Source: Streptomyces sp. GQFP (GTDB taxonomy: Bacteria > Actinomycetota > Actinomycetes > Streptomycetales > Streptomycetaceae). From it: 64,000 nucleotides of DNA. Positions 24,448 through 33,624 of the stretch are shown here, piece after piece. Made by a program: the position numbers and the translations under genes. The notes beneath the pieces were generated by a model. That model made no database searches. It was not told where the DNA came from and saw only the letters and a program-made list of their open reading frames with translations. Within the stretch, counting starts at the first letter, position 1, and each line of letters starts with the position of its first letter. The stretch covers positions 4,898,001-4,962,000 of the forward strand of contig NZ_CP089312.1 of assembly GCF_021545335.1 (NCBI RefSeq), in the 5' to 3' direction.

Positions 24448-27083
24448 GCCTGCCCATGGGCTCCGGCCCCGCCGTCATCCAGCTCGACCTGCGCTCCGGG
24501 GCGGCGGAACTCGACACCGCCCAGGCACTCCGGGCCCGCGTCGCCCGTCTGCTCGCCCGGGCCGGGCAGCCGGAGCCCGACGACCCGCTGTTCCTGGTGA
24601 CCGACACCCCGGCCGGCCTCACCGACCACCAGCGGCAGTACGAACTCCTCTCCGGCTACCGGGCCGTGGGCGAGGTGCGAATCCTGGTCCTCCTGGTGGG
24701 CAGCGCGCCCGGCTCGTACGCCGACCATGACGAGGCGTTCCGGCCCGACCGGCGCCTGCTGCGCCCCTCGGTACTGCGCACCTCCGGCACCGCCCTCCTG
24801 TGGGCCGGTGACCTGCGCGCCGCGCGCACGGCGGTCGAACACCCCGCACCCGACGACCCGGACGCGCTGGCCGTCCTGGTGGACGTGCTGTCGGTACCGG
24901 ACGTGTACCTCCGCGTCCTCCACGACCTGGAGTCCCTCCCAGAGGCAGTCGCCGCCCCCGGCGTACGCCTCCTCGAACAGGACCTTCCCCCCGAGGTGCG
25001 CGACCGGGCCTGGCGCGACGCGCTCACCCGTTTCGCGGGCCACGACACCGACCACGCACCGCCGACGGCGGTCGCCTCCGGCGCCGATCTCCCCGAGCCA
25101 CTGCGGTCGCTGGTGACCGGCCGGGGCGGCCGGGACCAACGGCACCGCGAACCAGGCGGCCCGGCCGACGGAACGTACCGCGCCTGCGCGGACGCCCTCG
25201 ACTACGCCGACGAGGCCCTGTCCGGCCTCCGCACCCTCCCCGGCCTGCTCCGCCCCACCCGCCGCGCCGCCTTCGAAGCAGACCTCGACCAGGCCCGCCA
25301 GTCCCTCGACGCCTACAAGTCCCTGGTGAGCAGGGCCCTGACCACCAGCACCACCTCACCCGCCGAGGCAGCGTCCCACCTCACCGCCCTGGGCCTACGA
25401 GTCCCCACAGCAGAGGGCACACGCGACCGAATCGGCGAGGCCCTACGCGAATACGCCGAGAAGCTGCTGGCCCAGGGCCTCGCCCTACGGTCAGTGGCCC
25501 AAAGGTTCACGACCTTGGCAGGCAGGGTGGAACCGGTACCGAGTTCGGCGCTGACACGAAAACTCACGGCATTCGGCAGCGCCCCGACAGGGGCGCGGGG
25601 AACTGCGCGACAAGCCACAACGAACCCGCACCCGAAAGACAACCCACCCCACGGAGCGCTGACCAGCGGATTCATAGCAACATTCGCCGCGCTGCTAGGC
25701 GCCCTATGGCAGGGCCCCCTACTCGCACTCGCCCTGATCGTCCCGCTCCTCTTCCTCACCACCGCCCTCCTAACCACATCCCGCCTAGGAGGCACAGGCC
25801 GCTGGGCACTGGCCCCCCAGCTCGCATCCTGGGCCGGCGCCCTGACCGGCGCAGCGGTCGCGTACACAACCAACCCCCCGCCCTGGCTCAGCACCGCCGG
25901 TCTCCTCATCGGCCTCTGCGCGGCAGCGGACACCGCCCGCCGCCTATGGCGTACCGCCGCCGACGCCTGGAAACCCGGCCACGCCACCGCCACCCTCCGC
26001 CAGGCCCTGCAAGGCCTGGACACCCTCCTCGCCGAGGGCGTCCAGGAACACTGGGCCGTGGAGGAGCGCCTGAACTGCGCGGACGCGGCACGTTCAGTAG
26101 CCGGTGTACTGCGAGCGACGGCAGCGGCGGCGGAGGCCGAAGCGGCCCCCGAGCCCGAGCGAGCCACGGTCGGGGCCGCCGCGTACGACACGTACGGCGC
26201 CGACGGATTCCCGGCGGACGACTGGCTGTCGAGCACCCCGGACGCGTTCTCCGGAACCGGCGACGGCCCCACAGACAACAAGGCCGCCAACGACGACTGG
26301 ATGACCACGTACGCCTGGCCGAACGCCCCGTCCTGGGACGACCCGGCGGACACCCCCGTCCCGGCCCCCCGCGAAGAACCCCCCGTGTCCTCCCCGCCCC
26401 GGGCGGCGGACCGCACCGCCACCACCCCCCGCTGGCTGGACCGCGAGACCGCCGAGGGCGGCCCGGAGTTGGTCGCCACCCTCGCCCGCGACCTCACCGA
26501 CGCAGCCCTGAAGGCGATGGCGACCTACTGGGGCGCCGTGGAACGCGGCCAGGCCGGCACGCTCGCCGCGACCCGGATCGAGGGACGGGTAGCGGAACTC
26601 CTCTCCACGGCCCGAAGGCACCTACGGCACAACGGAGTTCTGGCCGCGCCCCCCTTCGCCGCCCCCCGCCGCACCCGCGCCAACTCGGCCGGCCTGCTGG
26701 GCACCGACCCGCACGCACTGGCCGGACTGGTCGGCGCGGAGACCGACCGCCAGTCCGTGGTCCAGCTGTCCTCACCCGACCAGGGCGCACTGCTCAGCCG
26801 CGACCCGGCGGCGGCCGTGTGGATCAGGTTCGCGCCCCTCGCCGTACGCGACGAGGTCGAGAAGGTCTGGCGTACGAACGGTACGGACCGCCCGGAGGAG
26901 GTGGAGTGGACGTCGTCGGGACGGTACGCGGGCCTGCTCCGGCTCACCCCGCTGCGCCCCGGAGTCGTCGACACCTTCCGCCCCCGCCACGACGACGGAG
27001 ACGGCGAGGGCGACGGGCCCAGGAACGGACACGGCTACGAGTACGAAAGCCCGTACGACCGAGGGGACGGCGACAGCTGGTGA
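24444..27083 (+). CDS. large membrane protein of the tubulin/GTPase system
   Basis: 879 residues from GTG 24444, which overlaps the previous stop. The N-terminal 360 residues are soluble and helical (VIQLDLRSGAAELDTAQALR, LLWAGDLRAARTAVEH). A hydrophobic block at about 410-500 makes three to four membrane helices (FIATFAALLGALWQGPLLAL, SWAGALTGAAVAY, STAGLLIGLCAAAD). A second soluble part with disordered linkers ends in RYAGLLRLTPLRPGVVDTF. I do not recognise the family beyond its consistent context beside tubulin-like and GTPase genes. Just before the first membrane helix (about residues 379-392) the frame contains a copy of the dispersed GGGGCGCGGGG element. The stop overlaps the GTPase start (GTGA). 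Confidence 0.75.
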   Translation: MSLPMGSGPAVIQLDLRSGAAELDTAQALRARVARLLARAGQPEPDDPLFLVTDTPAGLTDHQRQYELLSGYRAVGEVRILVLLVGSAPGSYADHDEAFRPDRRLLRPSVLRTSGTALLWAGDLRAARTAVEHPAPDDPDALAVLVDVLSVPDVYLRVLHDLESLPEAVAAPGVRLLEQDLPPEVRDRAWRDALTRFAGHDTDHAPPTAVASGADLPEPLRSLVTGRGGRDQRHREPGGPADGTYRACADALDYADEALSGLRTLPGLLRPTRRAAFEADLDQARQSLDAYKSLVSRALTTSTTSPAEAASHLTALGLRVPTAEGTRDRIGEALREYAEKLLAQGLALRSVAQRFTTLAGRVEPVPSSALTRKLTAFGSAPTGARGTARQATTNPHPKDNPPHGALTSGFIATFAALLGALWQGPLLALALIVPLLFLTTALLTTSRLGGTGRWALAPQLASWAGALTGAAVAYTTNPPPWLSTAGLLIGLCAAADTARRLWRTAADAWKPGHATATLRQALQGLDTLLAEGVQEHWAVEERLNCADAARSVAGVLRATAAAAEAEAAPEPERATVGAAAYDTYGADGFPADDWLSSTPDAFSGTGDGPTDNKAANDDWMTTYAWPNAPSWDDPADTPVPAPREEPPVSSPPRAADRTATTPRWLDRETAEGGPELVATLARDLTDAALKAMATYWGAVERGQAGTLAATRIEGRVAELLSTARRHLRHNGVLAAPPFAAPRRTRANSAGLLGTDPHALAGLVGAETDRQSVVQLSSPDQGALLSRDPAAAVWIRFAPLAVRDEVEKVWRTNGTDRPEEVEWTSSGRYAGLLRLTPLRPGVVDTFRPRHDDGDGEGDGPRNGHGYEYESPYDRGDGDSW
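25579..25620 (+). repeat. dispersed GGGGCGCGGGG element, class A, copy 4, inside a gene
   Basis: Perfect hairpin GCGCCCC-GACA-GGGGCGC, then GGGGAACTGCGCGACAAGCC and a flank like that of copies 5 and 6. It lies in frame in the membrane-protein gene, encoding SAPTGARGTARQAT. All other copies are intergenic. Confidence 0.85.
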
Positions 27084-29305
27084 CCCGCACCACGCATCCA
27101 GGGCCAGGACCGGGATCGGGATCGGGATCGGGGCCTGGGGTCCCTGACGGACCCGCCGACGCCAAGCTCGGCTTCACCGCCCCCTCCGGGCGACGCCACG
27201 TCGCCCGCGCCCGCTTCGGCCCCGAGTCCCGGCGCGACCCCCAACTGCCCCCGCTGATCCGCAACGCCCTGCTCGACGACCGGGGCCAGGGGCAGCGCTG
27301 CGTACAGGTGCGGCTCGCCACCCCCGACGCGACGGAACCGGTCGCGCGCGCCCTCCTCGACACCGAGGCGGGCACCGCGCTGCGGCTGCACCGGCTGGTC
27401 GACGGCACCGAGTTCGCCCCGCTGTTCCCCCGGCTCATCGGCTACGAGCTGGACACGGACGAGCCGTTCCTCCTGTACGACCCACCGCGCGGCGCCACCG
27501 CGGCCAAGACCCACGTCATGTCGTCGACCGACCAACGCGTCCTCACCCGCGACCTGATGCTCGCCCTGTGTCTGCTGGACGGCCAGGGCCTGGTGCCGCG
27601 CGGCATCTCGCCCGCCAACGTCCTCTGGGACGGAACGTCCTTGCAGCTCTGGGGACTTGAGGGCGTGGCCCGAGTCGGCCGACCCCGGTCCGCGTGGGGC
27701 CGGGCCCCGTACTCCTCGCCCGAACAGCGTCGCAACGAGGGCGTGACCGACTCCCGGGACGCGGTGTGGAGCGCGGCCCAGGTGCTCTACCGGCTGGTGA
27801 CCGGCCGCCCCGGCCACGCCGACCACGCACCGGCCGACCTCGACGAACACCGGGTCCTGGCCGAGACGTTGAGGGACGCCTTCGCCCCCCGGGCGACCGG
27901 CCGCCCGACCCCGGCCCAGCTTCTCGACCTGCTGTCCCCGGGGGCGTCCGGCCGCGCGGCCCTCCTCGCACCCGCCGACGAGACCCACCAGGACCGCCAG
28001 GTGTTCGAACAGGCCATGCGCGCCAAACGGCAGGCACCGGTGGCCCCTTCGACGACGGTCGCGGGCACGGCCCTGACCGAGAGCGAGGTGATCTGCCCGT
28101 ACTGCCTGGAGACCATCCAGCTCGACCTCGGCGCGCTGTACGTCACCGACAGCCGGATGCAGTACCAGCCCCTGAACCTCGCGGGCGTCGGCAAGCTGCG
28201 CCGCCAGGACGTCATGCGCGGCGCGGTCCAGAAGTGCACGGCGGACCCGGACTTCCCCGAACACTTCATCCCCGTGCCGTACTTGACGTACGGCCGTCCG
28301 CTGACGGTGGCGATGGTCGGCCAGTCCTCCACCGGAAAGAGCCATCTGCTGACCCAGATGATCGCCGAGATCACCGACGGCGGCCTCGAACCCTTCGGCC
28401 TGAGCTGGCAGTCGGTCAACCCCGAGCAGCACGCCAGGTTCGTACGGGAACGGGTGCAGCCCCTGCGCAACGGCCGCGTCCTGGACCACACCACCGCCCT
28501 GGGCCTGGACGGCTTCGCCCGCTTCGTCGAGTCCCTCCTCATCACCGACGCCCACGGGCAGGTGCGTCCGGTCGCCTTCTTCGACCTGGGCGGCGAGGAC
28601 CTCGTACGGACGGACGCGGCCCTGCGTTTCCTGCTCGGCGTGGACGCCCTGGTGTTCGTCGTCGACCCCGTACTGGCGCTGCCGCTCCCGCAGTTGGACC
28701 ACGCGAGGGAACGCGGCGGGGTCGAGGTGAACCGGGACGGCGACCTCGCCTTCGCGACGGTCCTGGACCGGCTCCCGAAGACCGGCCAGTACCTGGAGGT
28801 GGCGGCCACGATGGTGCTGGGCAAGGCGGACCTGCTGCGCTTCCAGTCCCCGGTCGACCGCTGGCTGGCCAGGCCGACGGCCGCCTCACTGGACGCCACC
28901 CTCATCCGCGAGGAGAGCCAGGACGTCCACGCGTTCCTGCGCCGGCACGCGGGACAGGCCTGGCTGCGCCCCTTCGACGCGATCCGCCGGTGCACCCTGC
29001 ACGTCGCGTCGGCCACCGGCGGCCAGGAGGACCAGGGCCGCTATCCGGCGGGCGCGGCACCCCGGCGCGTACTGGAACCCCTCCTCTCCCTGCTCGCGAT
29101 GCACGGCCTGATCGACGTCCCGGGCGGCCCCGAGGCGTTCGCGCGGGGCGAGGCGGCGGCGTGGGAGGCGGTGCCGGCGGAGGGCGGGGAGGGACCCGGG
29201 CAGTTCGGTGTGCCCGGGGCGCGGGGAGCCGGGGGTCCCGGACGCGAACGAGAACGGGAGCGGGAGCGGGAGCGGCAACCGGAACGGGGAGAGGAAGAGC
29301 AGTGA
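27080..29305 (+). CDS. pseudokinase-GTPase fusion (DO-GTPase2 type)
   Basis: 741 residues from GTG 27080. The first 40 residues contain Gly/Pro/Ser repeats. Residues about 50-290 resemble a protein kinase lobe, but the catalytic loop reads PRGISPANVLW, so the HRD Asp is missing, and the DFG position reads WGLEG, so it is a likely pseudokinase. A CPYC pair (about 338-341) and a later Cys may bind zinc. The C-terminal GTPase has P-loop GQSSTGKS (about 414-421), a DLGGE G3-like motif (about 499) and GKAD as G4 (about 578). It matches the Double-GTPase 2 family found with GAP1-like and tubulin-like proteins. The tail is an RERERE repeat. It is coupled on both sides by GTGA overlaps. Confidence 0.78.
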   Translation: MTRTTHPGPGPGSGSGSGPGVPDGPADAKLGFTAPSGRRHVARARFGPESRRDPQLPPLIRNALLDDRGQGQRCVQVRLATPDATEPVARALLDTEAGTALRLHRLVDGTEFAPLFPRLIGYELDTDEPFLLYDPPRGATAAKTHVMSSTDQRVLTRDLMLALCLLDGQGLVPRGISPANVLWDGTSLQLWGLEGVARVGRPRSAWGRAPYSSPEQRRNEGVTDSRDAVWSAAQVLYRLVTGRPGHADHAPADLDEHRVLAETLRDAFAPRATGRPTPAQLLDLLSPGASGRAALLAPADETHQDRQVFEQAMRAKRQAPVAPSTTVAGTALTESEVICPYCLETIQLDLGALYVTDSRMQYQPLNLAGVGKLRRQDVMRGAVQKCTADPDFPEHFIPVPYLTYGRPLTVAMVGQSSTGKSHLLTQMIAEITDGGLEPFGLSWQSVNPEQHARFVRERVQPLRNGRVLDHTTALGLDGFARFVESLLITDAHGQVRPVAFFDLGGEDLVRTDAALRFLLGVDALVFVVDPVLALPLPQLDHARERGGVEVNRDGDLAFATVLDRLPKTGQYLEVAATMVLGKADLLRFQSPVDRWLARPTAASLDATLIREESQDVHAFLRRHAGQAWLRPFDAIRRCTLHVASATGGQEDQGRYPAGAAPRRVLEPLLSLLAMHGLIDVPGGPEAFARGEAAAWEAVPAEGGEGPGQFGVPGARGAGGPGRERERERERERQPERGEEEQ

Positions 29306-31185
29306 ACGAGTTCCAGGAGATGCCGTCGGTGTCCTCGGCGGATTCGGCACCTTCGGTGTCCTCGGCGGCATCGGCGTCTTCGGCGCATCCAGTTCCGTCG
29401 GTGCATCAGCTGGTCTTCCGGTGGGAGGGCAACCACGGCAGACAGGGCACCGGCATGAAGGCGGTCGCCCACTCCTGCTCGGCGGAGCGGGCCGAGCAAC
29501 TGGGCCGGGAACTGGGCCCGTTGCTGTGGGTGTCAGGGCCGGGCGCGGCCCGCCCGAGCGTCGTACGCACCCTGTCCCGCGACGGCGAGGTCCTGCTGGC
29601 CCGGCGCTGGCCCACCAAGGACCCGTACGGCCGCCCGAGCACGATCAGCCATGTCCTGGTCGGCGCCCCGGGCACCCTGAAGACCCGTCAGTGCCTGGGT
29701 CTGGCGTACGGCGGCTGGGGGCCCCGGGAGTCCGCGGAGCAGGCGAGCGGAACGCTGTCGACGGTCGAGTGCGCGCAACTCGACGCCCTGGCGAGGCAAC
29801 GGCTGCCGGAGATGCTGGGGCGGCTGGAGAGCGTACGGCGCGCCCTGATCCTGGTCGCGGCGGAGTGGCTGCGCGATCCGGCGCAGCGGGTGTCGCTGCT
29901 CGTGGAGGAGACGAGCCCGCCCGGCTGGCCGGACCGGGACGGCGCCCCGCTGGTCTACCTCGGCCTGTTCCTCCTCTTCGGCTCCTGGCCGGGCCACGAG
30001 TGGTCGTTCGCGACGTACGACACGGTCGACACCCACCCCCTGCGCCTCACGTCCGTCCCGCGCTGGGAACAGGACACCGGCGGCTCGGGCCCACTGGCCC
30101 GGGTGGTGATGGGCCGTACACCGGCCAACCCCCAGTTCGAACACCGAGCGGCGATCCACCTGGTCGATCATCTCCTGGCCCACCCGGACGCGGCCGCGGG
30201 CGTACCCCAGCTGCTGGAGAACATGAGCGACGGAGCGACGCTGGACTGGGCGCGGCGACGGGACCTGCTGGGGAGGATCCTGAACGCCGAGGGCCGGGGC
30301 GGGTATCCGTACGAGGTTCGGAGCCGTGTGAATGGCTCGCCGGCGCAGCGCCCGTTCCAGGAGTCGACCGACGTGGACGGGGACTGGGACCGGCTGTCCG
30401 TCGAGCCCCCGCTGCCCGAACCCCCGTACCCGGCACCGTACTTGGAGCCCGCGCCCACGGTCACTCCCCCGCAGCCGCGCCGTACGCCCGACCGCGAACC
30501 GTACGGACTCCACGAGGAGTTGTGCGACCACCGGCGCGGGGATCTCCAGCAACGCACCATCCTGGAAGCGATGTTGCGCCCACTGCCCGACGAGGTGCTC
30601 CTGCGGGAGCTGCGCTCGGGCGAACTGCCGCCGGACGCACTGGACTTGGTGCTGTCCGAACTGGGCGACGAGGAGCGCCGCCGAACCCGCCCCCTGGAGA
30701 TGCGGCACACCCTGTGCGCCCAAGTACTGCACAACAACCTCTACTTGACCCATCACGGGCAGCCGGGCGAACTCACGTCGCGAGCGGCTCTGGCGGACCG
30801 GGCGGCCGACCTCTTCACCTGGGCCGTGGCCCCCCTGGCCCGCGACGACCGCTATCTGCTCGACCTCCAGGAACTCCTGGCCAGAATGTGCCGCGACCCC
30901 CATCCCACCGCGGGCAACTGGCTCCGGCACACCGTCATCGCCCCGCCGAACGGCGAGGTCCCCGACCTCCCGCCGACGGTGTGGCAGCAGATCCTGCACG
31001 TCCTGCTGACCCGCCCGAACGGACCACAGCCGACCACGTCCCACCCCTCACCAGCCACGACACCGCCGCCCGCACCGACCGCCATGACCCGCCTCTCCGA
31101 CCTGATGGACAAACCGGGTTGTGTCATCGGGGCGGCCTTGACGGTGCTCTTCGTGCTGGTCACGACTGTGCTGATCTTGATGTGA
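29302..31185 (+). CDS. GTPase-associated protein 1-like protein (GAP1-N2 type)
   Basis: 627 residues from GTG 29302, overlapping the GTPase stop. After a Ser/Ala-rich start, residues 35-180 show the GAP1-N2 pattern: LVFRWEGNHGRQGTGMKAVA, RPSTISHVLVG, LGLAYGGWG. A middle domain follows (RWEQDTGGSGPLARVVMG, FEHRAAIHLVDHLLAHP), then a helical C-terminal part. A hydrophobic helix at the extreme C-terminus (GAALTVLFVLVTTVLILM) would tail-anchor it in the membrane. The family is defined by association with a GTPase partner, as here. Whether it activates GTP hydrolysis is not known. It closes the run of overlapping genes; the lipoprotein gene follows 52 bp later. Confidence 0.78.
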   Translation: MNEFQEMPSVSSADSAPSVSSAASASSAHPVPSVHQLVFRWEGNHGRQGTGMKAVAHSCSAERAEQLGRELGPLLWVSGPGAARPSVVRTLSRDGEVLLARRWPTKDPYGRPSTISHVLVGAPGTLKTRQCLGLAYGGWGPRESAEQASGTLSTVECAQLDALARQRLPEMLGRLESVRRALILVAAEWLRDPAQRVSLLVEETSPPGWPDRDGAPLVYLGLFLLFGSWPGHEWSFATYDTVDTHPLRLTSVPRWEQDTGGSGPLARVVMGRTPANPQFEHRAAIHLVDHLLAHPDAAAGVPQLLENMSDGATLDWARRRDLLGRILNAEGRGGYPYEVRSRVNGSPAQRPFQESTDVDGDWDRLSVEPPLPEPPYPAPYLEPAPTVTPPQPRRTPDREPYGLHEELCDHRRGDLQQRTILEAMLRPLPDEVLLRELRSGELPPDALDLVLSELGDEERRRTRPLEMRHTLCAQVLHNNLYLTHHGQPGELTSRAALADRAADLFTWAVAPLARDDRYLLDLQELLARMCRDPHPTAGNWLRHTVIAPPNGEVPDLPPTVWQQILHVLLTRPNGPQPTTSHPSPATTPPPAPTAMTRLSDLMDKPGCVIGAALTVLFVLVTTVLILM

Positions 31186-31237
31186 CGGAGGTAGGCTGAC
31201 CGTCTTTTTTGAGACAGAGACGGGCGGGGAAAGAGAC

Positions 31238-31771
31238 ATGTCCAGCAAGAGACGTCTGATCGTGGCCGGCCTGACAGTGATCCTCATGGCCGGCCTCGGC
31301 GCGTGCGGGGGCGAAGGCGGGCAGGACGACAACCCGTGGCAGGACTCCAAGGTCAGCGGGGACAGCGCAGGCGACCAGTACGACGAGGGCACGGACGAGG
31401 GCGTGGACGACGCCCCGCCCACGGTCTCCGGCCTGCGCAACGCCGTACGCCACCTCCCCCGCAAGACGACGAAGGCGACCCGCCCGCACACGGTCAGGAA
31501 GTGCACCACGTCCAGCAAGTCCGGCAAGTCCGGCAAGTCCGGCAGGAGCACCCGGACATGCAAGACCGTCCGCAGCGGCACGGAGACGTACACCCGGGTG
31601 GTCCGCCAGGAACTCTGGTGCGTGAGCCTGGACGACGTGAACGGCGACACCTCCAAGGACGCCGTCTGGTACGAGGTCACGAGCGCGACCTACGACGAGG
31701 CCGTCGCGGCGGAGCACCACGCCCCCCTCAGCTTCGCCCCGAAGACCACCACCCCCGGCTGCACTCCGTAA
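31238..31771 (+). CDS. small lipoprotein at the end of the island
   Basis: 177 residues from ATG 31238 with a GGGGAAAG ribosome site. A lipoprotein signal peptide ends at the lipobox Leu-Gly-Ala-Cys23. The mature part is acidic and disordered, then Lys/Ser-rich (TSSKSGKSGKSGRSTRTCKT, a short 9-bp-type repeat), then a globular segment (YTRVVRQELWCVSLDDVNGD, DAVWYEVTSATYDEA). Four Cys after the lipid Cys may pair. It would sit on the outer face of the membrane next to the vWA domain. I do not recognise a family. Position and 52-bp spacing suggest it belongs to the GTPase operon. Confidence 0.75.
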   Translation: MSSKRRLIVAGLTVILMAGLGACGGEGGQDDNPWQDSKVSGDSAGDQYDEGTDEGVDDAPPTVSGLRNAVRHLPRKTTKATRPHTVRKCTTSSKSGKSGKSGRSTRTCKTVRSGTETYTRVVRQELWCVSLDDVNGDTSKDAVWYEVTSATYDEAVAAEHHAPLSFAPKTTTPGCTP

Positions 31772-31831
31772 CCCGCCGCTCCCCTCAATTAGACAGCGAG
31801 TCAAGTTACTCAACCGTAACCCACCGACTGC

Positions 31832-31842
31832 TACCCGAGGTA
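31832..31842. promoter_or_regulatory. TACC-CGA-GGTA inverted repeat before the lipase
   Basis: A short perfect inverted repeat of the TTACCnnGGTAA class often bound by regulators of lipid metabolism. A related GTTACTCAACCGTAAC repeat lies at 31805-31820. It sits 150 bp upstream of the lipase start. Assignment as an operator is tentative. Confidence 0.3.
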
Positions 31843-31993
31843 ACCGACCAGTAGGTACGGTCCAGGCGAACCGCCGAGCAACAGGTGCCGAGAGACGGCG
31901 ACTTGCCTCCACCCGTGGGACGCGGGCGGGGCAGGTCGCCACTCCCCCCACCCTCACCCCTGCTCCTGCCAGCCGCTTCACAGGAGGTTCGCC

Positions 31994-33346
31994 ATGCCCG
32001 CACGCAGACGGCTCCTGGCCGCAGCAGTAACCGCTGCGACCTGTCTGGGCGCTCAGACACTCTCGTACGCGACGACGACAGCCACGGCGGCAACGACCGC
32101 CTCCTCCACGGAGAAGGTCGTGTCCCGGGGCGTAGAGATCCCAGCGTTCTACACGCCACCGACAACCCCCCTCCCCACCCCCAACGGCGCGCTGATCCGC
32201 ACCGAACCCCTCCCCCTCGCCCTCGCCCTCCCCACCCTCGACGGCCCCCTGCCCGGCCGGGCGACCCGCCTGATGTACAAGTCCACGGACTCGAACGGCG
32301 CCCCGGTCGCGGTCACCGGCGCGTACATCGAACCGACGGCGAGCTGGAAGGGCGGCGGCGCACGTCCACTGGTGGCGGTAGCCCCGGGGACGATGGGCCA
32401 GGGCGACCAGTGCGCGGCGTCTCTGGGCCTGGAGCACCCCCTGCTCCTCAACGGCCGTACGGTGTCGGTCGGTTACGAGGACATCGCGATCTACCGCCTC
32501 CTGGCGACCGGCGCCGCGGTGGTCGTCACGGACTACGCCGGCCTGGGCGCGACGGACCGCCTCCACACGTACGTCAACCGCCTCGACGAGGCCCACGCGG
32601 TACTGGACGCTGTACGCGCGGCCCGCAACTTGCCGAGCACGTCGGTCACATCCGCTTCCCGGGTGGGCCTGTTCGGCTACAGCCAGGGCGGCGGAGCGAC
32701 AGCGGCGGCGGCGGAACTCCAACCCTCGTACGCCCCCGACATCACCCTGTCCGGCACGTACGCGGGCGCCCCACCGGCAGACCTGACGGCGGTCACGAAG
32801 GCGATCGACGGCAGCGAACTGACCGGCGCCCTGGGCTGGTCCCTGAACGGCTTCCTGCAGTCGGACCCGACCCTCCGCCCGATAGCGGAGGCCCACCTGA
32901 ACACGGCGGGCAAGGCAGCCCTGACGGACCTGTCGACGATGTGCGTAGGGGACGCACTCCTGGGCTACGGCTACACGAAGAGCACGAAGTGGACGACGGA
33001 CGGCAAGTCCATCTCCGACATCATCGCGTCGACCCCGGCCCTCCAGACGTTCCTGAACGGCCAGCGCATCGGGAACCTGAAACCAGCAAGCCCGGTACGC
33101 GTGGCAACAGGCACCAGCGACAACCTGGTACCGCACGGCCAGGCCCGCCGCCTGGCGGCGGACTGGTGCGCGAAGGGCGCGAACGTCACGTACCGCCCGG
33201 TGATCCTCCCGAACGTGATCAGCCCCCTCCTGAACCACTTCGCCCCACTCCTCACGGACCAGGGCAGCGCGGTGAGTTGGCTCACGGACCGGTTGTCGGG
33301 GGAGCCGGCGAGGTCGAACTGCGGGGTGCTGCCGGTCCTGCCGTGA
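31994..33346 (+). CDS. secreted lipase, LIP-type alpha/beta hydrolase
   Basis: 450 residues from ATG 31994, with AGGAGG 7 bases upstream. A signal peptide (ARRRLLAAAVTAATCLGAQ) is followed by the secretory-lipase layout: TRLMYKSTDSNGAPVAVTGA, PLVAVAPGTMGQGDQCA, VVVTDYAGLG. The nucleophile elbow GYSQGGG contains Ser230, VATGTSDNLVPHGQ probably supplies the acid, and NHF near the C-terminus the histidine. The family cleaves triacylglycerols and esters outside the cell. It stands alone; its promoter region holds short inverted repeats. Two conserved Cys pairs (DQCA; TMCV / DWCA) probably form disulfides. Confidence 0.88.
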   Translation: MPARRRLLAAAVTAATCLGAQTLSYATTTATAATTASSTEKVVSRGVEIPAFYTPPTTPLPTPNGALIRTEPLPLALALPTLDGPLPGRATRLMYKSTDSNGAPVAVTGAYIEPTASWKGGGARPLVAVAPGTMGQGDQCAASLGLEHPLLLNGRTVSVGYEDIAIYRLLATGAAVVVTDYAGLGATDRLHTYVNRLDEAHAVLDAVRAARNLPSTSVTSASRVGLFGYSQGGGATAAAAELQPSYAPDITLSGTYAGAPPADLTAVTKAIDGSELTGALGWSLNGFLQSDPTLRPIAEAHLNTAGKAALTDLSTMCVGDALLGYGYTKSTKWTTDGKSISDIIASTPALQTFLNGQRIGNLKPASPVRVATGTSDNLVPHGQARRLAADWCAKGANVTYRPVILPNVISPLLNHFAPLLTDQGSAVSWLTDRLSGEPARSNCGVLPVLP

Positions 33347-33624
33347 GTGCGCGAGCGGGTGAGTGAGGGGTGCGAGACGACAGTTGAGGAGTCAATCAGC
33401 CACCGATTAGCCCATAAGTGGACATAGCACCATGGGCTCGATACGGTCGAATCACAGGCGCCACAGCCACAGAAGTCTCAGTCGGCGAGCAGGCTGCCGG
33501 ACGCCGGAAGCCGGAACGCACCGGCCCAATTGACACTCAGCGCCAGCCCGTACGCATGCCGACGGGCCCCGCGAACGCGCAGGCGCATCAACCCATGGCC
33601 CGAAGCAGACGAGTGGAGACCGCA

